From contig OY970326.1 in the NCBI GenBank assembly GCA_963717155.1, forward strand, positions 1,984,001 through 2,048,000: 64,000 nt of DNA. The letters run 5' to 3'. The notes under the pieces were generated by a model. The model saw only the letters and a list, made by a program, of their open reading frames with translations, searched no databases and was not told the origin of the DNA. The translations under genes were made by a program, and so were the position numbers. This stretch comes from G963717155 sp963717155 (GTDB lineage Bacteria; Actinomycetota; Thermoleophilia; Gaiellales; JALYLC01). Each line of letters begins with the position of its first letter. The stretch's first letter is position 1. Below, piece after piece: positions 24,373-32,793 of this stretch.

Positions 24373-27126
24373 TTAGCGCGGGCGTCCGTGCGGGCGGCCG
24401 GTACGGCGCCGCTCGAGACGCCGGCGTCGCGCGGCCTCTCGCGCGGCGCGCTCCTCGTCGGACTCGGACGGCGGCCCGCCGACGGCGGCCGGTACCGGAT
24501 CGGGCGCGGCATGCGTCCCGATCGGCTCGGTGCCGATGGCGGTGAGCGTCTGCTTGGTGATGGCAGCCGACGCGCGTTTCCGGTACTCGGGCTCACGCTC
24601 CTTGAGCACGGCGAGCAGCGGCGACGCGACGAACAGCGACGAGTAGGCGCCCGAGGTGATGCCGATGGCCAGCGCGAACGCGAAGTCCTTCAGCGTCGAC
24701 CCGCCGAAGAAGAGCAGGCAGAGGATCGGCACGACCGTGATCAGCGTCGTGTTGATCGACCGGGTCAGCGTCTCCCAGACCGACACGTTGACGATCTGCG
24801 TGAACGAGTTCTTCCGCAGCAGCGGCGTGTTCTCGCGCACGCGGTCGAACACGATGATCGTGTCGTACAGGGAATAGCCCAGTACCGTCAACACCGCCGC
24901 AAAGGTGGACGACGTCACCTCCCGACCTGTGAGCGAGTACACCCCGACCGTGATCACCACGTCATGTATGAGCGCGACGATCATGGGCAACGCGTATTTC
25001 CACTCGAAGCGTGCTGACACGTAGGCGACGATCAGTAAGAGCGAGAATATGACGGCATAGATCGCCCCCGTGAGGATCTCCGAGCCGAACGCGGCCGACA
25101 CGATGCGGGAGTCGAACTGGCCCTTCGCGATGCCGTACTTGTCCGTGATCGCGGCCTGGATCTTCTGCACCTCGCTGGTCGAGAGCGTCTTGTCCTCGAT
25201 CTGGAACTGCTTGTAACCGCCGTCCGTCGAGGTGCCTCGACCCTGGACGATCGCGTCGGACAGCTTCGGATCGACCTTCGTCATCAGCGAGCTGATCGAC
25301 GACTGGCTCGCGGGACGCTCGAGCGTCGTCGTGATGCGAGTGCCGCCCTTGAAGTCGATCCCGAGGTTGAGGCCCCTCGTCGCGAGCGAGCCGAGCGCAA
25401 CGACCACGATGATCCCGGAGATCGCGAACCACAGGCGCCTGCGCCCGGCGACGTCGAAGCGCCAGCGGACCTTCGCCCCCGACGCGCCCATGAACGCGGC
25501 GTTGTGGAACCAGCGGAAGCCACCGAGCAGCGAGAGCATCGCGCGTGTCGCGAGAATCGCGGTGAACATCGACACGATCACGCCCACGGCCAGCGTGAAC
25601 GCGAATCCCTTGACGGTTCCGGTACCGGCGATGTACAGCACGGCCGCCGTGATCAGCGTCACGACGTTCGCGTCGAGGATCGTGTGGAAGCCCTTGGAGT
25701 ACCCCTGGCTGATCGCCTGTCTGACGGTTCTGCCGAGACGCACCTCTTCCTTGATGCGTTCGAAGATCACGACGTTCGCGTCTGCGGCGACACCGATCGT
25801 CAGGATCATGCCGGCGATGCCGGGCAGGGTCATCGTGATCGGTATCAGGATGATCAGCCCGTAGAACAGCGCCGCGTAGATGATCAGGGCGATGTCGGCG
25901 ACGAGACCGAGGAACCGGTACACGACCAGCAGGTAGATCATCACGAGCACGAGACCGACGAGGCCTGCGATCAGGCCCTGGCGGAGCGCGTCCTTGCCGA
26001 GCGTCGCCGAGACGTTCGACTGGTCGAGCGGCACGAACGAGATCGGCAGCGAGCCGGTCTGCAGCACGATCGCGATGCGCTTGGCCTCGCCGACCGAGGA
26101 GATGCCGGAGATCTCGGCGCCCGTGTCACCCGAGATGCCGTTCGGGTTCTGGGTGAAGTCGATCAGCGGGAACGACTCGAGCTTGCCGTCGAGGATGATC
26201 GCGAAGTGCTGGAAGAAGTCGGAGGCGGGGCTCGACGGGTTCAGCGCTGCGAGCGCCTTTCCGGTGTGCGCCAGCTGCTCCGTGATCGTCTTGAACTGCT
26301 TCTGGCCCTTGCCCGTGAAGGACATGAGCACGATCGGGCCGCCGGTCGTCGTGTCGAAGTCCTGCTTCGCGCTCGAGACTTCCTTGCCGAGCAGCGTCTC
26401 GTTCGGGTTCTTCGGCAGCGTGAACATGTACCAGAGCAGCTGGCCCGGCTTCCCGGCCACGGTCTGACCAGGGCAGCCGATCGAGGCGTCGCAGTTGGCG
26501 ATGAGGTACTGCCCGGGAACCGGCTTCGTTCCGGGGCCGGTGAGCAGCACCTGGCCCGGCTTCAGCTTCCCGCCGACCGTGGCGAGCGCGCCGGCGCGCG
26601 TGTCGTCCGACCCCAGCTTCTTCTTCGTCTTCTTGTCGAAGACGTAGAACGTCTGGAACGGGCCCCTCTTCGGCAGGTTCTTGGCGGCGACGAGCAGGTC
26701 GTACAGGGTCTTCTTCGGAGACGCGGCGCTGCCACCGGCGACCGACCGCGAGACTCCGGGCGTCAGCCCGCCCTCGAGGTTGACGAACACGAGCTGGGCC
26801 GTGCTGCCGATGATCTTCGCGGCCTGCGCCTTGTTCTTGATGCCGGCGAGCGCGATCGTGATGCGATTGCCGGCCTCCTTCTGAATCTCGGGCTCGGACA
26901 CGCCGAGCGCGTCGACCCGGTTCCGCATGATCGAGACGGCCTGGTCGAGCTGTGCCTGGGTGACGGTCCCGCCGGGCGTGTCCGGCTTCGCCTGCAGCGT
27001 GACCTCGAGACCTCCGCGAAGGTCGAGCCCGAGCGTCGGCGAGCGCACGACGGCAAGGGCGGCGACGCCAACCAGGGCGAGGCCGATCAGGCCGAGGATC
27101 AGGAGGTTCTTGGACTTCTCAGACAC
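24373..27126 (-). CDS. secDF: Fused protein-export subunit SecDF
   Basis: 917 aa, one polypeptide carrying SecD then SecF. SecD half: TM1, LGLDLRGGLEVTLQA, large P1 region with the Cys pair ANCDASIGC, then five helices with AGMILTIGVAADANVVIFERI. SecF half from about 560: LNLGIDFKGGTRI and LTVLGYSLYDTIIVFDRVREN. It pulls translocating preproteins through SecYEG using the proton gradient. It ends with a basic RRRRLERRRTGRPHGRPR tail. It belongs to the queA-tgt-yajC-secDF run, 74 bp after yajC. Many actinobacteria have separate secD and secF, so the fusion is a useful lineage clue. Confidence 0.95.
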   Translation of the reverse strand: MSEKSKNLLILGLIGLALVGVAALAVVRSPTLGLDLRGGLEVTLQAKPDTPGGTVTQAQLDQAVSIMRNRVDALGVSEPEIQKEAGNRITIALAGIKNKAQAAKIIGSTAQLVFVNLEGGLTPGVSRSVAGGSAASPKKTLYDLLVAAKNLPKRGPFQTFYVFDKKTKKKLGSDDTRAGALATVGGKLKPGQVLLTGPGTKPVPGQYLIANCDASIGCPGQTVAGKPGQLLWYMFTLPKNPNETLLGKEVSSAKQDFDTTTGGPIVLMSFTGKGQKQFKTITEQLAHTGKALAALNPSSPASDFFQHFAIILDGKLESFPLIDFTQNPNGISGDTGAEISGISSVGEAKRIAIVLQTGSLPISFVPLDQSNVSATLGKDALRQGLIAGLVGLVLVMIYLLVVYRFLGLVADIALIIYAALFYGLIILIPITMTLPGIAGMILTIGVAADANVVIFERIKEEVRLGRTVRQAISQGYSKGFHTILDANVVTLITAAVLYIAGTGTVKGFAFTLAVGVIVSMFTAILATRAMLSLLGGFRWFHNAAFMGASGAKVRWRFDVAGRRRLWFAISGIIVVVALGSLATRGLNLGIDFKGGTRITTTLERPASQSSISSLMTKVDPKLSDAIVQGRGTSTDGGYKQFQIEDKTLSTSEVQKIQAAITDKYGIAKGQFDSRIVSAAFGSEILTGAIYAVIFSLLLIVAYVSARFEWKYALPMIVALIHDVVITVGVYSLTGREVTSSTFAAVLTVLGYSLYDTIIVFDRVRENTPLLRKNSFTQIVNVSVWETLTRSINTTLITVVPILCLLFFGGSTLKDFAFALAIGITSGAYSSLFVASPLLAVLKEREPEYRKRASAAITKQTLTAIGTEPIGTHAAPDPVPAAVGGPPSESDEERAAREAARRRRLERRRTGRPHGRPR

Positions 27127-27200
27127 GTTGGGCGAGCCTCGCTTCGAGGGCGCGCACGGCCGCGTTCGGCGTGCGCCGGACGGTTTCTCAGTCTAGTGCG

Positions 27201-27641
27201 TCATCGACCGATCGACTCGTCGGCCTTCGGAGTCGAGTCGTTGAGCGGCTCGTCGTCCGGCTCGTCCTCGTCCTCGAACTCTTCGTCGACCTCGTCGTCG
27301 ATCTCTTCGTCGATCTCTTCGTCATCCTCGAGGTCGTCGTCCTCGAGCTCTCCCTCGAGATCGTCGTCCTCGGACTCCTCGAGCTCGGCCGGGACCTTCC
27401 CGGCGATCGCGCGCCGCGCGAAGCGAAGCTTCACGCCGTCGGCGACCTCGAGCTCGGCCTCGCGTTCGTCGATCGTGACGACGCGGCCGTACAGGCCACC
27501 GATCGTGACGACCTCATCGCCCGGCTCGAGCGACTGGGCGAGCTCGCTCGCCCTCCGCTTCGCGTTGCGCTGGGGGCGAAGGATCATGAACCAGAAGACC
27601 GCCGCAAGCAGCGCAATCCAGACGAAGAGAATTGGGTTCAT
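27201..27641 (-). CDS. yajC: Preprotein translocase accessory subunit YajC with acidic tail
   Basis: 146 aa. One N-terminal membrane helix (FVWIALLAAVFWFMILRPQR), then the conserved YajC core ELAQSLEPGDEVVTIGGLYGRV. The last 50 or so residues are almost all Asp and Glu (DDDLEGELEDDDLEDDEE and more), much longer and more acidic than standard YajC. It associates with SecDF. ATG at 27641 overlaps the tgt stop by 4 nt. The acidic tail is low-complexity and might bind basic clients or ribosomal proteins; that is speculation. Confidence 0.9.
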   Translation of the reverse strand: MNPILFVWIALLAAVFWFMILRPQRNAKRRASELAQSLEPGDEVVTIGGLYGRVVTIDEREAELEVADGVKLRFARRAIAGKVPAELEESEDDDLEGELEDDDLEDDEEIDEEIDDEVDEEFEDEDEPDDEPLNDSTPKADESIGR

Positions 27642-28753
27642 GATGTATTGAGTCGCAGCCGGGCGAGCGAAAGTTGGAGGAACTTTGAAAAGGTTCCGTC
27701 TTCGATCGCGCAACGTGCCGCGTCGCACAAGGATACCAGGAAGCTCACGTTGTGCAGGCTCAGCAAACGCAGTCCGAGCAGCTCTTCCTGCATCACGAGG
27801 TGACGGATGTACCCGCGCGAAAACCCCTTACACGCAGGACATTCGCAGACCGGGTCGAGCGGGCCATCGTCTCGTGTGAAGCGTGCGTTACGCAGGTTCA
27901 GGCGCCCTTCCCAGGTCAGTGCCGACCCGGTCCGGGCCGTCCTCGTCGGCAGGACGCAGTCGAACATGTCGATGCCGGCCGCGATCACGCGAAGGACGCC
28001 CTCCGGGTCGCCGATGCCCATGAAGTAGCGAGGTCGCACCGACGGCAGGAGCGCGGCAGTCTGCTCGGTGGTATCGAACATGAGCTCACGGTCCTCTCCC
28101 ACCGAGAGACCGCCCAGGGCGAACCCGTCGAACGGGAGCGAGGTGATCTGCCGCGCGGCGCGCCGGCGGAGCTCGGGATCGACACCGCCCTGCACGATCC
28201 CGAAGCGCAGCTGGCCGGAAGCCGCCGGCGCCGCGACCGAGCGCTCCGCCCATGTCGCCGTCCGCTCGACGGCACGCTCCACGACCGCTCGCTCCGCACC
28301 TCCCGGAGGGCACTCGTCAAAGGCCATGGCGATATCCGAGCCGAGTGCCGTCTGTACCGCCATCGCGCGCTCTGGCGTCAGCCGCTCGGCGATGCCGTCG
28401 TACACCGAGCGGAACGTGACCCCGTCATCGTCGACCGCGAGCAGCGTGTCGCGCAGCGAGAACACCTGGAAGCCGCCCGAGTCGGTGAGGATCGGGCCAG
28501 GCCAGCCCATGAACCGATGGAGGCCGCCGAGCTCCTGCACCACCTCCTCGCCCGGCCGCAGATGGAGGTGGTACGTGTTGCCGAGCACGATCTCGACGCC
28601 GAGCTCCTCGAGCTCGCTCGGGGCGAGCGCCTTCACGGTGCCCTTCGTGCCGACCGGCATGAAGACCGGCGTCCGGATCATGCCGTGCGCCGTCTCGAGG
28701 GTTCCCGCGCGCGCGGACCCGGCGGTCGCCTCGATGTCGAAGTCGCCGATCAC
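27638..28753 (-). CDS. tgt: Queuine tRNA-ribosyltransferase (TGT)
   Basis: 371 aa, full-length. It inserts the 7-deazaguanine preQ1 at G34 of GUN-anticodon tRNAs. Landmarks: TPVFMPVGTKGTVKALAP, GNTYHLHLRPGEE, the catalytic Asp in LTDSGGFQVFSL, the base-recognition AFDECPPG, the second catalytic Asp in MFDCVLPTRTAR, and the zinc site CECPACKGFSRGYIRHL with a downstream His (SLHN). GTG at 28753 overlaps the queA stop (GTGA), and its own stop overlaps yajC, making a co-translated run. preQ1 biosynthesis genes are not in the window. Confidence 0.95.
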   Translation of the reverse strand: MIGDFDIEATAGSARAGTLETAHGMIRTPVFMPVGTKGTVKALAPSELEELGVEIVLGNTYHLHLRPGEEVVQELGGLHRFMGWPGPILTDSGGFQVFSLRDTLLAVDDDGVTFRSVYDGIAERLTPERAMAVQTALGSDIAMAFDECPPGGAERAVVERAVERTATWAERSVAAPAASGQLRFGIVQGGVDPELRRRAARQITSLPFDGFALGGLSVGEDRELMFDTTEQTAALLPSVRPRYFMGIGDPEGVLRVIAAGIDMFDCVLPTRTARTGSALTWEGRLNLRNARFTRDDGPLDPVCECPACKGFSRGYIRHLVMQEELLGLRLLSLHNVSFLVSLCDAARCAIEDGTFSKFLQLSLARLRLNTS

Positions 28754-29760
28754 AGGATCAGCGTCGCGTCGCCGAGCGAGAAGAACCGGTAGCGCTCGGC
28801 GATCGCCGCCGCGTAGATCCGGCGCGTCTCGGCGACCCCGCAGAACGCCATCACGAGGGCGAGCAGGGTCGAGCGCGGCAGGTGGAAGTTCGTGAGCAGC
28901 GCACCCACGGTACGGAACCGGTACCCCGGGGTCACGAAGAGCGAGGTGCGCCCGGCGTCGGGCGCGTCGGGATCGGCGAGCGTCTCGACGACGCGCAGCG
29001 CGGTCGTGCCGATGCAGACGACGCGGCGGCCGTCGGCGCGCGCCCGGTCGATCCGGGCGCGGACGTCGGGAGCCACGGCGTACGCCTCGCTGTGGATCGC
29101 GTGCTCGTCGAGCTGCTCGACGGCGACGGGGCGGAACGTGTCGAGCCCGATGCGCAGCTCGACGCCCACCACCTCGCAGCGTGCGCGAAGGTCCGCCCAC
29201 AGCTCCGGCGTGAAGTGCAGCCCTGCAGTCGGCGCCGCAGCCGACCCGGGCCGATCGGCGTACACGGTCTGGTAGCGCTCCGTGTCGGCGAGGGAATGGC
29301 GCACGTACGGCGGCAGCGGGAGCTCTCCCACGCGCGCGAGCAGGGCGTGGAGCTCGGCCTCGGTAACCGAGAGGCGCACACGCCAGCGCCCGGCACCGAC
29401 GTGCTCGATCAGCTCGACGGAGAGGTCGTCGCCGACCTGCAGGAGCTCACCCGGGCGAAGCCTCCGCGACGGGCGCGCGAGCGCCTCCCAGCTTCCGCCG
29501 GACTGGTCCTCGAGCAGCAGGAGCTCGACGGCGCCGCCACTGCTCCGCCGCGCGCGCAGACGCCCTGGCACGACCCTGGTGGTGTTCGCGACGACGAGGT
29601 CGCTGGGCTCGAGCAGCGAGACGAGCTCGGCGAATCGACGATGCTCGAGCGAGCCCGTCTCACGCCGGTACACGAGCAGGCGGGAGCCGTCTCGCGTCGG
29701 TGCGAACTCCTGCGCGACGAGCTCGGGCGGGAGGTCGTAGTCGAGCTCGTCTGTTCGCAC
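28750..29760 (-). CDS. queA: S-adenosylmethionine:tRNA ribosyltransferase-isomerase (QueA)
   Basis: 336 aa. It converts preQ1 in tRNA to epoxyqueuosine using the ribose of SAM. Motifs: LDYDLPPELVAQEFAPTRDGSRLLV, VVANTTRVVPGRL, APTAGLHFT, and GALLTNFHLPRSTLLALVMAF. GTG at 29760 is chosen; the frame continues upstream without a conserved sequence, across the promoter of the divergent sigma-factor gene. A near-consensus AACCCT is 7 nt before it. It is the first gene of queA-tgt-yajC-secDF. Confidence 0.94.
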   Translation of the reverse strand: MRTDELDYDLPPELVAQEFAPTRDGSRLLVYRRETGSLEHRRFAELVSLLEPSDLVVANTTRVVPGRLRARRSSGGAVELLLLEDQSGGSWEALARPSRRLRPGELLQVGDDLSVELIEHVGAGRWRVRLSVTEAELHALLARVGELPLPPYVRHSLADTERYQTVYADRPGSAAAPTAGLHFTPELWADLRARCEVVGVELRIGLDTFRPVAVEQLDEHAIHSEAYAVAPDVRARIDRARADGRRVVCIGTTALRVVETLADPDAPDAGRTSLFVTPGYRFRTVGALLTNFHLPRSTLLALVMAFCGVAETRRIYAAAIAERYRFFSLGDATLIL

Positions 29761-29776
29761 GTGCCGAAGGGTTGCC

Positions 29777-29782
29777 GATACT
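29777..29782 (+). promoter_or_regulatory. -10 element GATACT for the ECF sigma gene
   Basis: Five nt before the first ATG (29788) and eight before the second (29791) of the sigma gene, inside the 27-bp gap to queA. Confidence 0.4.
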
Positions 29783-29787
29783 TGGCC

Positions 29788-30351
29788 ATGATGCCCGGAC
29801 GTCCCACCGACGCACGGCTCGTGAAGCGCGCGGCCCGCGGCGACAGCGAGGCATTCGCCGAGCTCGTCGCGCGCCATCGCGATCGCGTGTGGGCGATCGC
29901 CCTGCGGCTCTGCCGCGACCGCGACGACGCCGAGGACGTGCTCCAGGAGACGTTCCTGGCCGCCTGGCGATCGCTCGACCGCTTCGGCGGTCGCAGCGAG
30001 GTGACGACCTGGCTCTACCGGATCGCGGTGAACAAGAGCTACGACCTGATCGGGCGGCGACGCGCGACGGCGACGCTCGACGATGTCGCGGAGCCCGCCG
30101 CACCGGTGGACGCGGGCGAGCAACGGGCACGACGGCTGGCGATCGAGGACGCGCTTGCGACGCTGAGTCCCGAGTTCCGAGCGGTCGCAGTGCTCTGCGA
30201 CATCCTCGGACTGACACCGGCCGAGGCCGCTGCGATCCTCGAGATCCCCGAGGGAACGGCCAAGTCGCGGCTCTTCCGCGCACGCGCCGAGGTCGCCCGT
30301 GCCCTTGCGCCCGACTGGCGCCCGACGACTGCGGGAGGCGAGAGTGGCTGA
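29788..30351 (+). CDS. ECF-type RNA polymerase sigma factor
   Basis: 187 aa with the two ECF domains only. Region 2 is DSEAFAELVARHRDRVWAIALRLCRD then DAEDVLQETFLAAWRSLDRF and TTWLYRIAVNKSYDLIGRR. Region 4 is LSPEFRAVAVLCDILGLTPAEAAAILEIPEGTAKSRLFRARAEV, a complete helix-turn-helix. It directs RNA polymerase to a stress or envelope regulon that cannot be named from sequence. The stop overlaps the next gene by 8 nt; that gene encodes a single-span membrane protein, the usual arrangement of sigma and anti-sigma factor. ATG 29791 is an alternative start. Confidence 0.9.
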   Translation: MMPGRPTDARLVKRAARGDSEAFAELVARHRDRVWAIALRLCRDRDDAEDVLQETFLAAWRSLDRFGGRSEVTTWLYRIAVNKSYDLIGRRRATATLDDVAEPAAPVDAGEQRARRLAIEDALATLSPEFRAVAVLCDILGLTPAEAAAILEIPEGTAKSRLFRARAEVARALAPDWRPTTAGGESG

Positions 30352-30955
30352 TCACCGGGAACCAGGAACAGGCGACGGGCGTCCAAACGACGACGAGATG
30401 ACCGAGCAGGAGATCCAAGGCCGCGAGGCGCTGCGCGAGCTCGGCCCCGCCGAGCCGCTCCCCGCCGACGTGCTCGCCCGCCTCGACGCCCGGCTCGAGG
30501 CGGAGCCCGGACTCGGGGCACCGGCTCGTCGCAGCCGACGCCGCCGGACGCCCCGCCTCGCCTTCGCCGCGCCGGGCATCGCGGTCGCGCTCGCCGCGAC
30601 GGTCGCGATCGTGGTGCTCGCGAATCGGGGTCCGAGCGAGCCGGCCCAGGACGTCTCGGCGCTGTCCCAGCTCAACGCGACGACCGAGGCGAGCACGCCC
30701 AGCGCGAGCGCGCCGAAGGCGACCGCGGGCGCCGGTGCGTCGAGCAGGTACGCGGTCGCACACGTGCAGGTCCCGGCGGTGGTCGGGCATACCCTGCGTG
30801 AGGCACGGGGGCTCGCGCACACCCGCGGGCTGCGCGTTCGGGTGGTGACCGGGGCGTGCACCTCACGGCCCGCGGCGCGTGTGACGAGCCAGATTCCGAT
30901 CGCGAGAACATCGGTTGCGCGCGGATCCGCCATCCGCGTCGCCACGCGATGCTGA
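30344..30955 (+). CDS. Membrane-anchored PASTA-domain protein, putative anti-sigma partner
   Basis: 203 aa. The cytoplasmic N-terminus (about 70 residues, EIQGREALRELGPAEPLPADVLARLDARLEAE) is helical. One membrane span follows (LAFAAPGIAVALAATVAIVVLA), then a low-complexity linker. The extracellular C-terminal module starts VQVPAVVGHTLREARGLAHTRGLRV, which fits one PASTA repeat. No zinc-binding HxxxCxxC of the ZAS class is present. Start GTG 30344 sits behind GGGAGGCGAGA and overlaps the sigma gene by 8 nt. Function as anti-sigma factor sensing peptidoglycan fragments is inferred from position and domain order. Confidence 0.65.
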   Translation: MADHREPGTGDGRPNDDEMTEQEIQGREALRELGPAEPLPADVLARLDARLEAEPGLGAPARRSRRRRTPRLAFAAPGIAVALAATVAIVVLANRGPSEPAQDVSALSQLNATTEASTPSASAPKATAGAGASSRYAVAHVQVPAVVGHTLREARGLAHTRGLRVRVVTGACTSRPAARVTSQIPIARTSVARGSAIRVATRC

Positions 30956-30962
30956 TCGGGCC

Positions 30963-32162
30963 TCAACGATCCGGGTCGTAGACCTTGCGAGGTATGGCAA
31001 GCGCGAGCGCGCACGCCAGCAGCTCGATCGCGGCGATCGCGAGGAGCGACGCACGAAGCCCCTCCGCGTCGGCGAGCACGCCGAGCAGCAACGAGATGCA
31101 CGCGCCGACGCCGATCGAAACGCCCAGCATGACGCCGGCCGAGAACCCGATGTGCCGCGGCAACGCGTTCTGGGCCGTCAGCGCGAGTGGATAGAAGTTC
31201 GCCTCCATCGTGAATCCGATCAGCGCCATCAGCAGGAACACACCGGGAACGGACACGAACGCGAGCGCGCTGACGAGCGGCACCGCGACTGCCAGCGACC
31301 AGACGACGAGAGGCCGGAAGCCGTAGCGATCCGCAATCCGTCCACCGAGCAGGGCACCGCCCGCGCCGGCCGATAGCAGCACGATCCCGACGATGTTCGC
31401 ACGCCCTTGCGTGGTGTGGAGCCCACGCCAGAGATACAGCGGCACGTACGCCTGGAGCCCGAACTGCACGCCGGTGCGGGCGGTGGCGGCGCCGGCTGCG
31501 AGCGAGAACGCACCCCACCGGCTCGGCGAGAGCGTGCTCGCAACTCGCCTGGCGGCCTCGCTGAGCCGCGCCGGGCGATAGTGCTCGACATAGCCGAGCT
31601 GCGCCGAGAGCACGAGCGCCGCGAGCAGCGGGACGATCGCCACCAGCGTGACCCCTGGCAACCCGAAGATCAGCACGGCAGGCGTGACGATCGCCGGCGC
31701 GAGCGCCCAGCCCGCGATGCCGCCGACGGCGAACACGCTCATGCCCGCGCCGCGCCTCCCACTCGCGATCGAGACGTAGCCGGCGAAGCGCACGGCCTCG
31801 GGGTGGTACATCGCGACACCCACGCTCGCGACTGCGAGCGCGGCCCCCGTCGCGAGGTAGCTGTTGGTGATACCCACCAGGCCGATGCCGAGCGCCGCGA
31901 GCGCGGCGCCGGCCGGCATCAGCCAGCTTGCCCGCACGCGGTCCGCAATCGCACCGAGCACTGGCTGGAGGAGCGACGACCCCAGGCTCGAGAACAGGAG
32001 CAGCGATCCTGCCGCGGCGTACGAGTAGCCGCGGTCGCTCACGAGGAACGGAAGGAGCGGCGGCACCGCTCCCTGCACGAGGTCGACCGACAGGTGTCCG
32101 AACGCGAGCATGCCGATCCCGCGACGATCGATCCGCGCGGGAACCGCGACGACTGCCGTCAC
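30963..32162 (-). CDS. MFS transporter (fosmidomycin-resistance-like)
   Basis: 399 aa, 12 helices. It opens GIGMLAFGHLSVDLVQGAVPPLLPFLV, the Fsr-type pattern of an early H-x-x-x-D, followed by GAIADRVRASW (motif A) and AMYHPEAVRFAGY in helix 4, which matches Fsr-family exporters. The substrate is unknown. GTG at 32162 overlaps the tetR stop (GTGA), so it is co-translated with the TetR gene upstream and should be repressed with it through the operator at 32738-32752. Confidence 0.87.
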   Translation of the reverse strand: MTAVVAVPARIDRRGIGMLAFGHLSVDLVQGAVPPLLPFLVSDRGYSYAAAGSLLLFSSLGSSLLQPVLGAIADRVRASWLMPAGAALAALGIGLVGITNSYLATGAALAVASVGVAMYHPEAVRFAGYVSIASGRRGAGMSVFAVGGIAGWALAPAIVTPAVLIFGLPGVTLVAIVPLLAALVLSAQLGYVEHYRPARLSEAARRVASTLSPSRWGAFSLAAGAATARTGVQFGLQAYVPLYLWRGLHTTQGRANIVGIVLLSAGAGGALLGGRIADRYGFRPLVVWSLAVAVPLVSALAFVSVPGVFLLMALIGFTMEANFYPLALTAQNALPRHIGFSAGVMLGVSIGVGACISLLLGVLADAEGLRASLLAIAAIELLACALALAIPRKVYDPDR

Positions 32163-32737
32163 GCCGAGACGCCCCGCACCGCGAGGTCGACGACGGCCTT
32201 CTCGGCCCGCTCGGGCGTCCAACGGTGCCCGGTGCGCAGGTGGCGATAGGTCCAGCAGACCTGGTTGTAGAGCACGGTCGCCAGCTCGTCGAGGTCGCCG
32301 GGCGGCGCGAGCGAGCCATCGGCCGTCCCGTCTTCGAGCAGGCGGCGGATCGGGGCGGTGAACTCGGCTCGGGTCAGTGCCCCATCGCCCGGCTCGTGCC
32401 ACACGGCGTCGCGTACGTCGTCGCCGAGCACGGGCAGCACGGCGAGGTTGCGCTCGCTCACGCCGCACAGCGCCGACAGCGCGAGCTCGAGGCGTTCGCG
32501 GCCACTGCCGCTGGCGGTCAACGCGGGCCAGAGCGCGTCGCGCTCCTCGGCGACGAGCGCGTGCCGCAGCGCGTCGAGCAGACCCTCCCGTGTGAGTCCC
32601 CGGCGGTGAAGCGTCATCCGTGAGACGCCGGCAGCGGCTGCGATCTCCTCCATCGTGGTCGCGTCCCAGCCGCGCTCCGAGATCGCGGTGCGCGCCGCCT
32701 CGACGAGTGCGTTCGTGGTACGGGCTGCACTCTCCAC
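32159..32737 (-). CDS. TetR family transcriptional regulator
   Basis: 192 aa. The N-terminal helix-turn-helix reads ALVEAARTAISERGWDATTMEEIAAAAGVSRMTLHRRGLTREGLLDAL; the unusual recognition helix has MTLHRRG where most members have TLYxHF. The ligand domain is unassigned (SLAPPGDLDELATVLYNQVCWTYRHLRTG). GTG at 32737 follows TACGCT by 7 nt. A perfect inverted repeat spans the -10 and reaches the start codon, so autorepression is likely. It is followed by the MFS exporter with a 4-nt overlap: a two-gene self-regulated efflux unit. Confidence 0.9.
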   Translation of the reverse strand: MESAARTTNALVEAARTAISERGWDATTMEEIAAAAGVSRMTLHRRGLTREGLLDALRHALVAEERDALWPALTASGSGRERLELALSALCGVSERNLAVLPVLGDDVRDAVWHEPGDGALTRAEFTAPIRRLLEDGTADGSLAPPGDLDELATVLYNQVCWTYRHLRTGHRWTPERAEKAVVDLAVRGVSA

Positions 32738-32752
32738 GTTACATAGCGTAAC
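32738..32752. promoter_or_regulatory. Putative TetR operator over the -10 (GTTAC-N5-GTAAC)
   Basis: Perfect 5-bp arms, 5-bp spacer. The reverse-strand -10 TACGCT (32750-32745) lies inside it and the GTG start at 32737 abuts it, so bound repressor would block the promoter. Confidence 0.6.
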
Positions 32753-32781
32753 AGCGCCCGTCCTCGCCTCCTGTGAGGCCG

Positions 32782-32787
32782 TACCAT
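32782..32787 (+). promoter_or_regulatory. -10 element TACCAT
   Basis: Six nt before the ATG of the RDD gene. Confidence 0.5.
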
Positions 32788-32793
32788 CGCGAG

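Noticed and set aside
27290..27380. Repetitive CTCGTCGTC-type stretch that could suggest a repeat array
   Set aside because: It encodes the acidic tail of YajC; no regular spacer structure, so not CRISPR.
25504..27651. 715-codon forward open frame, ending in a Ser-rich run, opposite secDF-yajC
   Set aside because: The Ser run is the complement of the acidic YajC tail; no independent gene.
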